IMG/VR virus record: IMGVR_UViG_3300036832_000358
Span: 1 to 31,458 of that record
Source: a virus
Length of the DNA: 31,458 nucleotides
Direction: 5' to 3' (one strand)
Below, in pieces: positions 14,700-23,373 of this stretch. How positions within the stretch are numbered: the stretch's first letter is position 1; the number at the start of each line of letters is the position of its first letter. The notes under the pieces were generated by a model. The model searched no databases. It saw only the letters and a program-made list of their open reading frames with translations, and was not told where the DNA came from. The position numbers and the translations under genes are program-made.

Positions 14700-16046
14700 A
14701 TGGCCGGTCTCCCGCCTAATCCGTCCGTCGGCGACATCGTCATCACCGACAGCGGCGCGGCGTATCAGTGGGACGGCGAGAAGTGGACCGCGAACAGCGC
14801 GCCGCAGACGCACCCGTATTTGCCGCTCTCCGGCGGTGAATTGACCGGGGCGCTCATCATCACAGCAGCGGCGCGCAGCGGTGGGACGTCCGGGCTGCAG
14901 GTGCAGGGTCCAGCCGAGATCGATGGCCCGCTGACGCTGACGGTGCCGCCAGCCAATGCCTCCGATGCGGTGGACAAGGAATATGTGGACGATGCCGTTG
15001 CCGGGGTGGCATCCCAGCCGGGACCGGTAGGTCCGCAAGGACCAGCGGGACCAACCGGCGCCACGGGACCACAGGGGCCGGCCGGTGCGACTGGATCGGC
15101 AGGTCCCCCCGGGGCCGCCTCCACGGTGCCAGGACCTGCCGGGCCGCAAGGCCCAAAGGGTGATCCCGGAGCGACCGGTGCCACCGGACCACAAGGAGCC
15201 ACCGGCACGACTGGAGTCGCTGGACCACAAGGTCCGAAGGGCGACACCGGAACAACTGGAGCGCAAGGCCCAGCCGGTCCTACTGGGTCACAGGGAGCGA
15301 CTGGCGCGCAGGGCACGACGGGGCCGCAGGGTGCAACAGGCGCGATCGGACCGCCGGCCGGGCGCAACCGGCTGCAAAATGCGGGGTTTCGCATCAATCA
15401 GCGAGCCTATACCAGTGGCACCGCGCGTGCTGCCGCTGCCTATGCGCACGATCGTTGGAAGGCCGGCGGCGGCGGCTGCACCTATACGTTCACCCAAACC
15501 TATCCCACGACCACCATCACGATCACCGCCGGCACGTTGCAGCAGATCGTCGAGTCGCTGGAAGTCGAGGGTGGCAGCTACATGCTGTCATGGACCGGCA
15601 CGGCTCAAGGGCGGGTGAACGCCGGCACATATGCTGCCAGTCCGGTATCCGTCACGGGACTGGCTGCGAATACCGCAATCACCGTCGAGTTCAACACTGG
15701 AACGCTTGCCACGGTACAGTTGGAGTCTGGTACGGTTGCCACGGCATTCGAGCGTCGGCCGATGCAGCAGGAACTTGCTTTGTGCCAGCGGTTTTATCAG
15801 ACATCGGTGGTTTACGGTGCTGGATACGCTGGCGCGGCGGGCGCCTATGCGACATTGACGGTCGGTCTGCCGGTTTCAATGCGCGCCAACCCGACGTTGG
15901 CAGTCATTAACAATTCCGGAATGAGCAATATCGCTTCGCCGTCCTTCGTCACGCTCGCAACCAACGTTATAGGATATGGCAACGCAGCGACGACGACTGG
16001 TAATTGGGTGATAAGTTGCACCTTCTCGGCATCGGCTGACCTCTGA
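14700..16046 (+). CDS. Collagen-like tail fibre with beta C-terminal domain
   Basis: The protein has 448 residues. The N-terminal part has [20 protein letters not shown] and a fibre repeat ([25 protein letters not shown]). Residues 108-219 are Gly-X-Y repeats: 11 triplets, a 4-residue break (STVP), then 25 triplets, with GPKGDP/GPKGDT units typical of bacterial collagen-like shafts. The C-terminal part begins [15 protein letters not shown] and [13 protein letters not shown], a pattern seen in many carbohydrate-binding fibre tips, followed by beta-rich sequence. Trimerisation through the collagen helix and host-surface recognition are inferred. Confidence 0.8.
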   Translation: MAGLPPNPSVGDIVITDSGAAYQWDGEKWTANSAPQTHPYLPLSGGELTGALIITAAARSGGTSGLQVQGPAEIDGPLTLTVPPANASDAVDKEYVDDAVAGVASQPGPVGPQGPAGPTGATGPQGPAGATGSAGPPGAASTVPGPAGPQGPKGDPGATGATGPQGATGTTGVAGPQGPKGDTGTTGAQGPAGPTGSQGATGAQGTTGPQGATGAIGPPAGRNRLQNAGFRINQRAYTSGTARAAAAYAHDRWKAGGGGCTYTFTQTYPTTTITITAGTLQQIVESLEVEGGSYMLSWTGTAQGRVNAGTYAASPVSVTGLAANTAITVEFNTGTLATVQLESGTVATAFERRPMQQELALCQRFYQTSVVYGAGYAGAAGAYATLTVGLPVSMRANPTLAVINNSGMSNIASPSFVTLATNVIGYGNAATTTGNWVISCTFSASADL

Positions 16047-16047
16047 C

Positions 16048-16095
16048 ATGGCGCCCACCGACGCGCTGCTGTCGCTCAACGTGACGTGGAGCTAG
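16048..16095 (+). pseudogene. Duplicated fibre C-terminal stub carrying a ribosome site
   Basis: Between two genes a 15-residue frame reads APTDALLSLNVTWS after ATG. It is nearly identical to the last residues of the fibre gene that ends at 14695 (SPTDALLSLNVTWS), and the DNA matches closely over about 45 bases. This is a leftover of a second copy of that fibre tail. Its final TGGAGC provides GGAG for the gene starting at 16099, just as the original does for the gene at 14700, which may be why it survived. Confidence 0.7.
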
Positions 16096-16098
16096 GCG

Positions 16099-17571
16099 AT
16101 GGCGTTCATATTCGGCGATGGCTTCGATCTCTACGCCGCACCGGCTGATGCGGTCGCGGGCTACTGGGACAGCGGCACGACCACGCTTTTTACCCTGGCG
16201 GTAGGTCGTTTTATTGGTAGTCAGGCCATTCAGAGCGGTTCTGCCGGAGCGGCTATGCTGGTGAAATCGTCTGGTTCAAACGATCCCATCCACCATATCG
16301 TGTGCGCGTTTGACCAGACAGCGGTATTGAGCGGCACTACGGCTGGGTTGTATATCAGTCTTGGCGACGGTGCCACCGCGCAATGTTCCATCGTGTTTCG
16401 TTCGGACGGCGCCGTTCTGCTGACTTCCGGGGGACCTACCGGCACAACACTGGCGACCTACACTGGAGCGGTGAGCGCACAGAACACCTGGACCGCGTTC
16501 GAGTTCGAGGTGGTCATCAACAATACGACCGGATCGTTCACGGCGCGCAAGAACGGTAACACCAGCAACGATTTTACTTTGGGATCACTCAACACGCGAA
16601 CCACGGCAAACAACTATGCCAATCGGATTTCTATCGGAAATAACGGGGCTATTGCCGCTCGACTTGACGACCTGCTCTGGCGCAGCGACGCGTCGTCCGT
16701 CGCATGGATCGGCGACGTGCGGTGCTATACGCGGATGCCGGCGAGCGATGCCAGCGCGCAGTTCTCGCGCAGCCCGGCGACGCTGGTGCAGACGCCGTTT
16801 GCTGGTAGCACTACCAGCGCCGTCGCCAATACAGCCGCGCGCTTTACGCCGTTCATAGCGACCTACGACGGAACGATAGCCACCGTCACTGTGTCGCTTA
16901 GTACCGGTTATACCGGCAACATGAAATGCACCATCTTTGCCTCATCCGGCACCGCGCCAACGACAGTGCTCGGTAATGCTACGCCGATCAGTAACCCGGT
17001 CACCGGGAGCAGCACTTTTACATTCAGCACGCCGGTTACGGTGACCAGGGGCACGCAGTATTGGATTGGGTTCATGTCCGATACATCCTCGGGCTTTTGG
17101 ACCACGACAAGTGCATCCAGCGGCGTGCAGCAGGTAAGCACAAGCTATGCGGCATTTCCCACGGCATCGCCAGCAACCGGTGCCGCGGCAGCACCCATTT
17201 GCACCCTGACCCTGACAGTTGGCAGCAACGCCGCCTTGGTCAACGAGACGCTACAGGACGGCGCCACCAGCTACGTCTACGACGCCAACGTGGGCGACGC
17301 GGATTTCTACACCATCGCCGCGACCGCCGGCACGCCGACCACTGTGGTTGCCGTGACCACGCGCGGCTTCGTGCAGAAGTCCGACGCCGGCAGCCGCAGT
17401 GGCGCGGTGCAACTCAAGAGTGGGGCAACGACCGTAGCCAGCACGACGACGGCGCTGTCCACGACGTTCGCGTGGCTGTGGCGCACTGACCAGACCGATC
17501 CGGCGACCAGCGCGGCGTGGACACCGACTGGCGTGAACAACGTGCAGATCGGGCCGGTGGTGATCAGCTGA
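16099..17571 (+). CDS. LamG/concanavalin-like virion surface protein
   Basis: The 490-residue beta-rich product starts MAFIFGDGFDLYAAPADAVA and includes WTAFEFEVVINNTTGSFTAR and NYANRISIGNNGAIAARLDD with DDLLWRSD, a pattern of LamG/concanavalin-A-like jelly rolls in phage tail proteins. A second beta domain lies around residues 220-380. The C-terminal segment (YVYDANVGDADFYTIAATAG to WTPTGVNNVQIGPVVIS) recurs in phage appendage proteins. It is Thr/Ser-rich with no enzyme motif. A glycan-binding appendage is likely. The ribosome site is the GGAG of the preceding stub. Confidence 0.7.
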   Translation: MAFIFGDGFDLYAAPADAVAGYWDSGTTTLFTLAVGRFIGSQAIQSGSAGAAMLVKSSGSNDPIHHIVCAFDQTAVLSGTTAGLYISLGDGATAQCSIVFRSDGAVLLTSGGPTGTTLATYTGAVSAQNTWTAFEFEVVINNTTGSFTARKNGNTSNDFTLGSLNTRTTANNYANRISIGNNGAIAARLDDLLWRSDASSVAWIGDVRCYTRMPASDASAQFSRSPATLVQTPFAGSTTSAVANTAARFTPFIATYDGTIATVTVSLSTGYTGNMKCTIFASSGTAPTTVLGNATPISNPVTGSSTFTFSTPVTVTRGTQYWIGFMSDTSSGFWTTTSASSGVQQVSTSYAAFPTASPATGAAAAPICTLTLTVGSNAALVNETLQDGATSYVYDANVGDADFYTIAATAGTPTTVVAVTTRGFVQKSDAGSRSGAVQLKSGATTVASTTTALSTTFAWLWRTDQTDPATSAAWTPTGVNNVQIGPVVIS

Positions 17572-18263
17572 TGGCCAACACCACTTGGAGCGGGACGGAC
17601 AAGACCGCTGGCATTACGCTCTCCGGCACGAACAACCTGACGCTGACGACTAGTGGCGGCGGCGGCCAGAACGTCCGCAGCATCGATAAGCAGAACACCG
17701 GTAAGTTCTATTGCGAAGCGACATGCACGACAGCGACCAACATCAATTTCGGCTTTGCTAACGGGCTATGCACTCTCACCAATAACCTTGGCAGCGCCGC
17801 CGGATCGGTCAATTCGGCGGTCGTCTTCAGCACCGGCAACATCTTCATCAATGGGGTGCAGACCGCACCGACTGTCGGCTCGATTGCCAACGGTGCAATC
17901 GTATGTGCGGCGATTGACCTCGCTGCTGGGCTTGTCTGGTTCCGCAATGGCGCTGCTGGCAACTGGAACGGTAATGCCAGCAACAATCCAACAACCGGCG
18001 TCGGGGGTCTGGCAGTCGGGCCTCTTGGAAACGGTTTTGCAGTGTATGCAGTAGGCGGTTCCGCTAGTGCTGCCGGGAGTTCACTGACTGCTAACTTCGG
18101 TGATACCAGCTTCGCGGGTGCGGTGCCCGCCGGCTTCACCTCTGGCTTCACGTCTGGCGTATTACCTCCACTCAACGAGGTGATGACCCAATGCGGCGTC
18201 GAGATGTGGGCCTCCGTGGCACAAGCCGCGCGCGCCGGCCCGCGGCAGAGCCTGATCATGTGA
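17571..18263 (+). CDS. SPRY-domain virion protein
   Basis: The ATG overlaps the previous stop (TGATG). A longer frame from 17517 is only an extension into the neighbour. The 230-residue product has a SPRY-type beta-sandwich pattern: GKFYCEATCTTATNINFGFA, GNIFINGVQTAPTVGSIANG, IVCAAIDLAAGLVWFRNGAA and GNGFAVYAVGGSA, then ANFGDTSFAGAVPAGFTSGF. The closing NFG-x3-F-x4-P-G-F is typical of phage SPRY proteins. SPRY domains bind proteins or sugars; an adhesin or fibre-network role is inferred. Confidence 0.75.
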   Translation: MANTTWSGTDKTAGITLSGTNNLTLTTSGGGGQNVRSIDKQNTGKFYCEATCTTATNINFGFANGLCTLTNNLGSAAGSVNSAVVFSTGNIFINGVQTAPTVGSIANGAIVCAAIDLAAGLVWFRNGAAGNWNGNASNNPTTGVGGLAVGPLGNGFAVYAVGGSASAAGSSLTANFGDTSFAGAVPAGFTSGFTSGVLPPLNEVMTQCGVEMWASVAQAARAGPRQSLIM

Positions 18264-18269
18264 GGCATA

Positions 18270-18785
18270 ATGCAGCAGTCCTTCGTCCTGCCATACTTCC
18301 GCAACTCACCCATCCACATCCCGCGCCGCGACCTCGTGCTGGCCGCTTCCGACAGCGTGTGGCTCACGATCAGCATCATCGAGAGCGACGACCCGGCAGC
18401 CGAGGCGTTGGTGCTGACCGGCGGCATCGGCGGCCCGACGCTGCGCATGACCGTGTGGCCCGATAGCAGCCGCTGGTATTGCGATTACGGCATGCGCACG
18501 CCCGCCGCCGGCAACGTGCTGTGGTCCGGCGTCGGCACCGTCGACGCCGACGCGCTCGGCACATTCAACCTGCTGGTGCCGCTTGCCACCATGGCCACGT
18601 GGCCACTCCGCTGCATCTACGCGCTGCAACTCGACTGGCAAGGCAACACCCGCTCGGAGACACTCTCCATCGGCTCGCTGCATGTGCGCCTGAGTGCAAT
18701 CAACGGCACGTTTGTGGCGCCCGCGCTGCTGACCGACACCAGCATCCCGGTGCTCGAAGACGATACCACCCCGGTATTTGCCTGA
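18270..18785 (+). CDS. Unknown virion-associated protein, 171 residues
   Basis: GTGAGGCATA precedes the ATG. The product is beta-rich and has no recognised domain: an N-terminus with PYFRNSPIHIPRRDLVLAAS, a middle with SRWYCDYGMRTPAAGNVLW, and a hydrophobic C-terminal half (LQLDWQGNTRSETLSIGSLH). It closes the plus-strand appendage run before the reverse-strand methyltransferase. A baseplate or fibre-associated role is inferred from position only. Confidence 0.6.
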   Translation: MQQSFVLPYFRNSPIHIPRRDLVLAASDSVWLTISIIESDDPAAEALVLTGGIGGPTLRMTVWPDSSRWYCDYGMRTPAAGNVLWSGVGTVDADALGTFNLLVPLATMATWPLRCIYALQLDWQGNTRSETLSIGSLHVRLSAINGTFVAPALLTDTSIPVLEDDTTPVFA

Positions 18786-18798
18786 TGCTGCTCGGTTA

Positions 18799-19467
18799 CT
18801 AGCGGATGGCGTGGAAGATGCCGCGGTTGGCATGCACCGGATTGACCGTATGCCGGACGGTGCCGAAACCCAGGTCGTACAGCATCGCCGTAACGCACGC
18901 CACATTCGGCCCCCACCAGTTCGTCGGATCGCCCGCGCACTCTGCTTCGGGATAAAAGATCATCGCCGGCCGCTCGATGTCCATCGCGTCCAGGTAGGTC
19001 TCCACGATCAGCGTCGAGCCGACCAGCGGGGCAATGCGCTCGAGCACGTGGAACGGATGGCGCAGATGATAGAACACGCCGAGAAACAGCACGATGCCCC
19101 ATCGCCCGACTTTCTCCAGCGTCAGCTCGGCGACGTCGATGTCCATCGCCTCGATCTCCGGTGCCAGGCGCGCGCGGGCCAGATCGAAGGCGCGGCGGTC
19201 GCCCCAGCCGGCATCCGACCAGGTGAAGTGGTCGGTCCCCAGCACGCGCGATGCTCCGCGCCGGTATGCCTCGATCGAATTGAAGCCGTCCCAGCAGCCG
19301 ATATCCAGCACCGATCGCCCGCGCGGATCGGCGATCGAGAAATACGCCGCCGCCTGAGCCTGAAGGTCGGCCAGCAGGCCTTTACCCGGGGAAACGCAGC
19401 CGTTGCCGAAGTCTATCGAGTGAAACCAGGGCAATTTGGCGATCTGATCAATAAGGGTCTCTGACAT
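18799..19467 (-). CDS. Class I SAM-dependent methyltransferase (CmoB/DUF1698-like)
   Basis: The protein has 222 residues, read on the reverse strand, with GGAGG six bases before the ATG. SAM-binding motif I is clear at residues 53-61 (VLDIGCWDG), preceded by PWFHSIDFGNGCVSPGKG, which recalls the CmoB family (W-x-HSIDLGNG-x-TPG). VLGTDHFTWSDAGW, FLGVFYHLRHPFHVLERIAP and LIVETYLDAMDIERPAMIFY follow. CmoB acts on tRNA, but many DUF1698-type relatives sit in glycan gene clusters, so the substrate is open. The opposite-strand position inside an appendage block marks it as an accessory (moron) gene with its own promoter, which must lie inside the tailspike gene. Confidence 0.8.
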   Translation of the reverse strand: MSETLIDQIAKLPWFHSIDFGNGCVSPGKGLLADLQAQAAAYFSIADPRGRSVLDIGCWDGFNSIEAYRRGASRVLGTDHFTWSDAGWGDRRAFDLARARLAPEIEAMDIDVAELTLEKVGRWGIVLFLGVFYHLRHPFHVLERIAPLVGSTLIVETYLDAMDIERPAMIFYPEAECAGDPTNWWGPNVACVTAMLYDLGFGTVRHTVNPVHANRGIFHAIR

Positions 19468-19490
19468 ATGTCCTCCAGGAGCACAGGACG

Positions 19491-21035
19491 ATGAGCACGA
19501 CCACGACGGGCATTCGCATCATCGATATGCCCGACCTCGGCAGTGTGAGCGATAGCAGCAGCTTTGTCGGCGAACATGCGGGCTCGGGCCGCTTCTCTGC
19601 GCCAGCGCTCGCCACCTATATCAACGGCGCCGGCGGCGTCTATAACGTCAAGAGCTACGGTGCGACCGGGAACGGAAGCACCGACGACACCGCAGCGGTC
19701 AGTGCCGCGATTGCCGCCTGTCCGAACGGCGGCCAGGTCTATTTCCCGCCAGGGTATTACAACGTCAACGCGACGCTCCAGCTCAATGAGGAGATTACCG
19801 TCAGAGGCGCCGGGCGGTTCGTCACCGTCATCCGGTCGACCAACGCGACCGGGCACATCTTCAACTGCACCGGGCCGGTCGAAATCTGTGATCTCGGGTT
19901 CAACGCCAGCGTAACTCGCACCGGCGGCGCCTATGTCAGCTTCGGCGCCAGCAGCAGCCGCTCGCGCATGTCCAGGTTCTTCATGCTGGCGGCCTATATC
20001 GGTATCAACGTCGATCCGGCAAGCGGCGGCGACGTGGCGATCATGGACGGCGAAATCCTCAACTGGACGTCCGATGCAAATGCCGGCGCGGTGGTGATCG
20101 CCGGGCAGGAAGTTACCAGCATCGCACATTGCTATTTCCAGCAGGGCTCTCGGCCAGGCGTCGGCTTTGGCATCAAACTGCTGAATGGCGGCGGTGTGTT
20201 TCAGGACGTGGATATTGCCGACGCCGGCATTGGTCTCGTCCTTGCGCCGGCGTCTGGCCAGACCTTGGCCAGCGCGTGGTTCGACAACTGCTTCTTCGAC
20301 AACTGCCAGGTCGGCGTTCAGATCAATCCATCGGGCACCGGCGTGGTGCGCCGCTCACGCTTCGCCAACTGCTGGATGTCGAGCTGCACCAACCAAGGCG
20401 TGATAATCACCTCGCCCTCGGTGTCGTCGGTCGATGGCATCGATTTCTCGAACTGCCATATTCTCGGCAATGCTGCGGACGGCGTGCTGTTCCAAGACGC
20501 CAATTCGCGCAATATCTCGTTTGCCAACTGCCAGATTGCCGGCAACGCAAACAGCGGCATCAACCTGTATGCTGGCGGCACAGCCTTCAGCGTCGTCGGC
20601 TGCCGGATCGGCCCCTGGGGCGGCTTTGCTGCCAATGCTGCTGGCGCCATGAACCTTGGCGCCGCCTGTGCGCAATACCGCATCGTCGACAACGATCTGT
20701 CGGGCAATGGCGGGGCGACGTTACAGGGCGCAGGCGTGCAGACCGGCACCTCGCCGGGCCACAATGAATACATCAGCAGCAATATCGGCTACGCCGACTC
20801 CGCCGCAGGCACCGTCAATATCGGCGCCGCGGCAACCTCCATCGTGGTCAATCATGGCCTGGCAGGCGCGCCGCCGGTCTACCGTATCCTGCTCACCGCC
20901 ACGACTGGCCTTGGGACCGCCGGCTCGTTCTTTGTCTCGGCGGTTACCGCAACCACGTTCACCATCAGCCTTGCGGCTGCGCCAGGGGCCACGATATCGC
21001 TGTCGTGGCAGGCGCGGATGGCCTGCTCAGTATGA
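19491..21035 (+). CDS. Beta-helix tailspike, pectate-lyase-superfamily fold
   Basis: The protein has 514 residues with AGGAGCACAGGACG before the ATG. A short N-terminal virion-attachment region (MPDLGSVSDSSSFVGEHAGS) is followed near residue 50 by YNVKSYGATGNGSTDDTAAV and GGQVYFPPGYYNVNATLQLN, the hallmark of right-handed beta-helix tailspikes. Repeated coils with CHIL, CQIAGNAN and CRIG turns fill residues ~110-400 (for example IDFSNCHILGNAADGVLFQD). The C-terminal ~80 residues form a separate beta domain. Such spikes bind and often cleave host surface polysaccharide. No catalytic residues can be assigned from sequence. Confidence 0.85.
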   Translation: MSTTTTGIRIIDMPDLGSVSDSSSFVGEHAGSGRFSAPALATYINGAGGVYNVKSYGATGNGSTDDTAAVSAAIAACPNGGQVYFPPGYYNVNATLQLNEEITVRGAGRFVTVIRSTNATGHIFNCTGPVEICDLGFNASVTRTGGAYVSFGASSSRSRMSRFFMLAAYIGINVDPASGGDVAIMDGEILNWTSDANAGAVVIAGQEVTSIAHCYFQQGSRPGVGFGIKLLNGGGVFQDVDIADAGIGLVLAPASGQTLASAWFDNCFFDNCQVGVQINPSGTGVVRRSRFANCWMSSCTNQGVIITSPSVSSVDGIDFSNCHILGNAADGVLFQDANSRNISFANCQIAGNANSGINLYAGGTAFSVVGCRIGPWGGFAANAAGAMNLGAACAQYRIVDNDLSGNGGATLQGAGVQTGTSPGHNEYISSNIGYADSAAGTVNIGAAATSIVVNHGLAGAPPVYRILLTATTGLGTAGSFFVSAVTATTFTISLAAAPGATISLSWQARMACSV

Positions 21036-22507
21036 GCGGCGCGCAGCAACAACCGCCGGCGGGGATGCAGCGGATACCGTTTCCGCTGGAGAGCTACCAG
21101 CATCCATCGCTGCCGCTGACCGCCAAGCGCCTCGTCAACTTGATGGCGGAGCAGGCGCCGCAGGATGCACGGACGCCGGCCTTTCTCGCATCGACGCCGG
21201 GGCTGGTGCCATACGTCGTCGTCGGCGCCGGCCCGATACGGGCTATGAACGACGATATGCCGGGCACTATTTATGTCGTCAGCGGCACGCAAGCCTACCG
21301 CATCACATTCCCGGATAACGCCACGCCGACGCCGTTCTTCATTGGCGACGTCGGCGTACCGGACGCCGGTACCTCGCCATGGAACTCGTTTGTCACGATT
21401 GCCGCCGGCCCCACCGCAGTCGTGATCTGTAGCGCGCCGCATGCCTATACCTGCGGGCATCTGCCGACTGATACGCTGAACCAGATCACCGACCCGGCGT
21501 TTCCCGGTGCAACATCGGTCTGCTATGTCGATGGTTATTTCGCGTTCTCCTCGCTGGGCGATCAGGCGCAATGGTTCATCAGCAAGGTGCTCGATCCGTC
21601 GTCGTTCGATGCACTCGATTTCGTGTTTTCCGATGCGCTGCCGAATGTGATCCGCCGCGTCATCACCCACCGCGGCCAGGTCTGGACGATCGGCGAGAGT
21701 GGCTTCGAAGTCTGGTATGATGCCGGATCATCTGGATTAGAGACGACGCCAGGGACATCGTTCTTTCCGTTCCGTCGTGCCTCGGGCGGCGTGCTGTCGC
21801 CCGGGACCGGCTCGCCGGAGTCCGTCTGTCGCGCCGATATGTCGGTCTGGTGGGTGGGCCTCGACGGCATCGTCTATCGGTCGAACGGCTACAATCCGCA
21901 GCGCGTCTCAACGCACGCCATTGAGGCGATCATCGGCGCGGGTTCGGTCTCGCTGCACGCGCTGACGCACTCCTATCGCGGCCATTGGTTCTATTGTCTG
22001 ACCACGCTCGACAACCGGACGGTGGTTTATGACGTGGCCACCAAGGTCTGGCACGAACGGGCGACCAGCACGGATGGCACCGGGCCATGGCGTGTCACCA
22101 CGGCGGCGGCGGTGGACAACAACTCGGTGCATATGCTTGGCGACGCCACGAACGGCACGATCTACACGCTCGGCATGCAGGACACCGATGCCGGCGTCTG
22201 GGTGCTGCGACAAGCGACACTGCCGACGCTGTGGGCCGGCACCAGGCGCGCGTTCTGTGCCCGTGTCGAGGTTGAGATGGAGGCCGGCAGCGCCTCGCCG
22301 GGCAGCGTACAGATCGAATGGTCGGATGATGGCGCGCGCACCTGGGGACCGCTTCGCACCCTATCGTCAGGTGTTGCTGGCGAAACGCGGAAGCGCGTCT
22401 ACACCACGCGGTTGGGCAGTTTCCGCCAGCGCACGTTCCGCCTGTCGTCGCACGGGTTGACCAGGCTCTACGCGGTCGATGCAGACATCCAGGGCGGCGC
22501 GAGCTGA
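21032..22507 (+). CDS. Packaged-DNA stabilisation protein, P22 gp10-like
   Basis: The start is the ATG that overlaps the tailspike stop (ATGA), giving 491 residues. An alternative upstream start in the same frame would overlap 31 bases. It begins MQRIPFPLESYQHPSLPLTA and KRLVNLMAEQAPQDARTPAF, then LASTPGLVPYV, the usual N-terminal pattern of gp10-like hub proteins. It continues as beta-propeller-like repeats (YVDGYFAFSSLGDQAQWFIS, TIGESGFEVWYDAG, MSVWWVGLDGIVYRSNG). In P22, gp10 hexamers bind under the connector and close the channel. Length and gene order (followed by the needle-position gene) agree. Confidence 0.88.
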   Translation: MSGAQQQPPAGMQRIPFPLESYQHPSLPLTAKRLVNLMAEQAPQDARTPAFLASTPGLVPYVVVGAGPIRAMNDDMPGTIYVVSGTQAYRITFPDNATPTPFFIGDVGVPDAGTSPWNSFVTIAAGPTAVVICSAPHAYTCGHLPTDTLNQITDPAFPGATSVCYVDGYFAFSSLGDQAQWFISKVLDPSSFDALDFVFSDALPNVIRRVITHRGQVWTIGESGFEVWYDAGSSGLETTPGTSFFPFRRASGGVLSPGTGSPESVCRADMSVWWVGLDGIVYRSNGYNPQRVSTHAIEAIIGAGSVSLHALTHSYRGHWFYCLTTLDNRTVVYDVATKVWHERATSTDGTGPWRVTTAAAVDNNSVHMLGDATNGTIYTLGMQDTDAGVWVLRQATLPTLWAGTRRAFCARVEVEMEAGSASPGSVQIEWSDDGARTWGPLRTLSSGVAGETRKRVYTTRLGSFRQRTFRLSSHGLTRLYAVDADIQGGAS

Positions 22508-23034
22508 TGGCCTTCGCTCCGCGCATTGTCGAGCCGCCGTTTTACGATCCGCCGCTGGTCGATAATCCGTCCGGCCAGCAACATTCGCAGGCATGGACCG
22601 AATACCACCAGAGTGTTTCGGATCTGCTGACTGCCTTGCGAGCGAATAGCGGCGTCACGGATGGCTCCGACGCCGCTGCGGGTCAGGTCGGCGAATACAT
22701 GACAGCGAGCGGCAGTGTGCCGCTGGCCAACAACACGGTGACGACGGTGGCGACGCTGAACCTCACGGCGGGCGACTGGGAGGTGAGCGGCGGGGTGACG
22801 TTCACCATCAGTGGCGCGGCGTCGACCCACTATGCGGCGGGCATCGACGGCACGTTCGGCTCGGAGATCATCGCGACTATTCCGACCGGCTCTGGGACGT
22901 GGCGGCTGAGTGCGGGCGCGCCGGTGCGGCGCAACGTGACGGCGGCGACGGCGGTGCATCTGTCGGCGTTCGCCGGGTTCACCTCCGGCGCCGTGTCGGC
23001 GGCGGGCACGCTACAGGCACGGCGGGTGAGGTGA
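22507..23034 (+). CDS. Tail protein in the needle (gp26) position
   Basis: The protein has 175 residues; its ATG overlaps the gp10 stop. The first ~45 residues are Pro-rich then helical (PRIVEPPFYDPPLVDNPSG, AWTEYHQSVSDLLTALRANS). The rest is a small beta domain (GQVGEYMTASGSVPLANNTV to RRNVTAATAVHLSAFAGFTS, ending LQARRVR) found at the tip of many phage tail proteins. In P22 the gene after gp10 is the needle gp26, which plugs the tail. This protein has the place and possibly the role, but lacks the long coiled coil, so the call rests on gene order. Confidence 0.6.
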   Translation: MAFAPRIVEPPFYDPPLVDNPSGQQHSQAWTEYHQSVSDLLTALRANSGVTDGSDAAAGQVGEYMTASGSVPLANNTVTTVATLNLTAGDWEVSGGVTFTISGAASTHYAAGIDGTFGSEIIATIPTGSGTWRLSAGAPVRRNVTAATAVHLSAFAGFTSGAVSAAGTLQARRVR

Positions 23035-23369
23035 TCCTGCCGAACGGGCAGGAACTTGGCCCAGGTATCCTGCCGGTCGTGGTGACGCCGGATTACTACA
23101 TCGGGCTGGAGCGTTACGACGCGGCGACGACGTTCATCCACAGCACGGTGTTCGTCCGCTGGTCGCCACGGTTGGCGCGCGAACTTAGGGCCGCAGCAGA
23201 TGCCATCTGCGCATCGCATGACGGGCCGATCTTCGCAGCGTCTCACCAGCCGCATGGCGGCGATCATGCCAAGTTCGCCAAATTCGTTCGCTTGATGGGT
23301 TTCTCACCATTCCGCACCGTGCGCGGCACCGACGGTGCTGATCATGCGGTGTTTGTCCGCTGGAGATAG
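23031..23369 (+). CDS. Unknown small protein in gp14 position, GNAT-like features
   Basis: A GTG start overlaps the previous stop (GTGA), giving 112 residues; longer upstream frames are shadows. It has LERYDAATTFIHSTVFVRWS, then ICASHDGPIFAASHQPHGGD and HAKFAKFVRLMGFSPFRTVR. The last part, a helix ending in a GF before a beta strand, resembles the end of small acetyltransferase-like phage proteins (T7 gp13/DUF2833 type). The similarity is weak. In P22, gp14 sits here and helps DNA ejection. The function should be read as unknown. Confidence 0.55.
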   Translation: MILPNGQELGPGILPVVVTPDYYIGLERYDAATTFIHSTVFVRWSPRLARELRAAADAICASHDGPIFAASHQPHGGDHAKFAKFVRLMGFSPFRTVRGTDGADHAVFVRWR

Positions 23370-23373
23370 CAGC

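Noticed and set aside
13694-14746. Reverse-strand frame of about 350 codons opposite the first fibre gene
   Set aside because: Arg/Gly-rich shadow; the plus strand has recognisable fibre repeats.
15001-15360. Repetitive DNA in the collagen region as a possible CRISPR or tandem repeat element
   Set aside because: The repetition is the Gly-X-Y coding pattern; there are no equal repeats with unique spacers.
18778-19464. Plus-strand frame opposite the methyltransferase
   Set aside because: The reverse strand has an unmistakable SAM motif and a strong ribosome site; the plus frame is Arg/His/Pro-rich without motifs.
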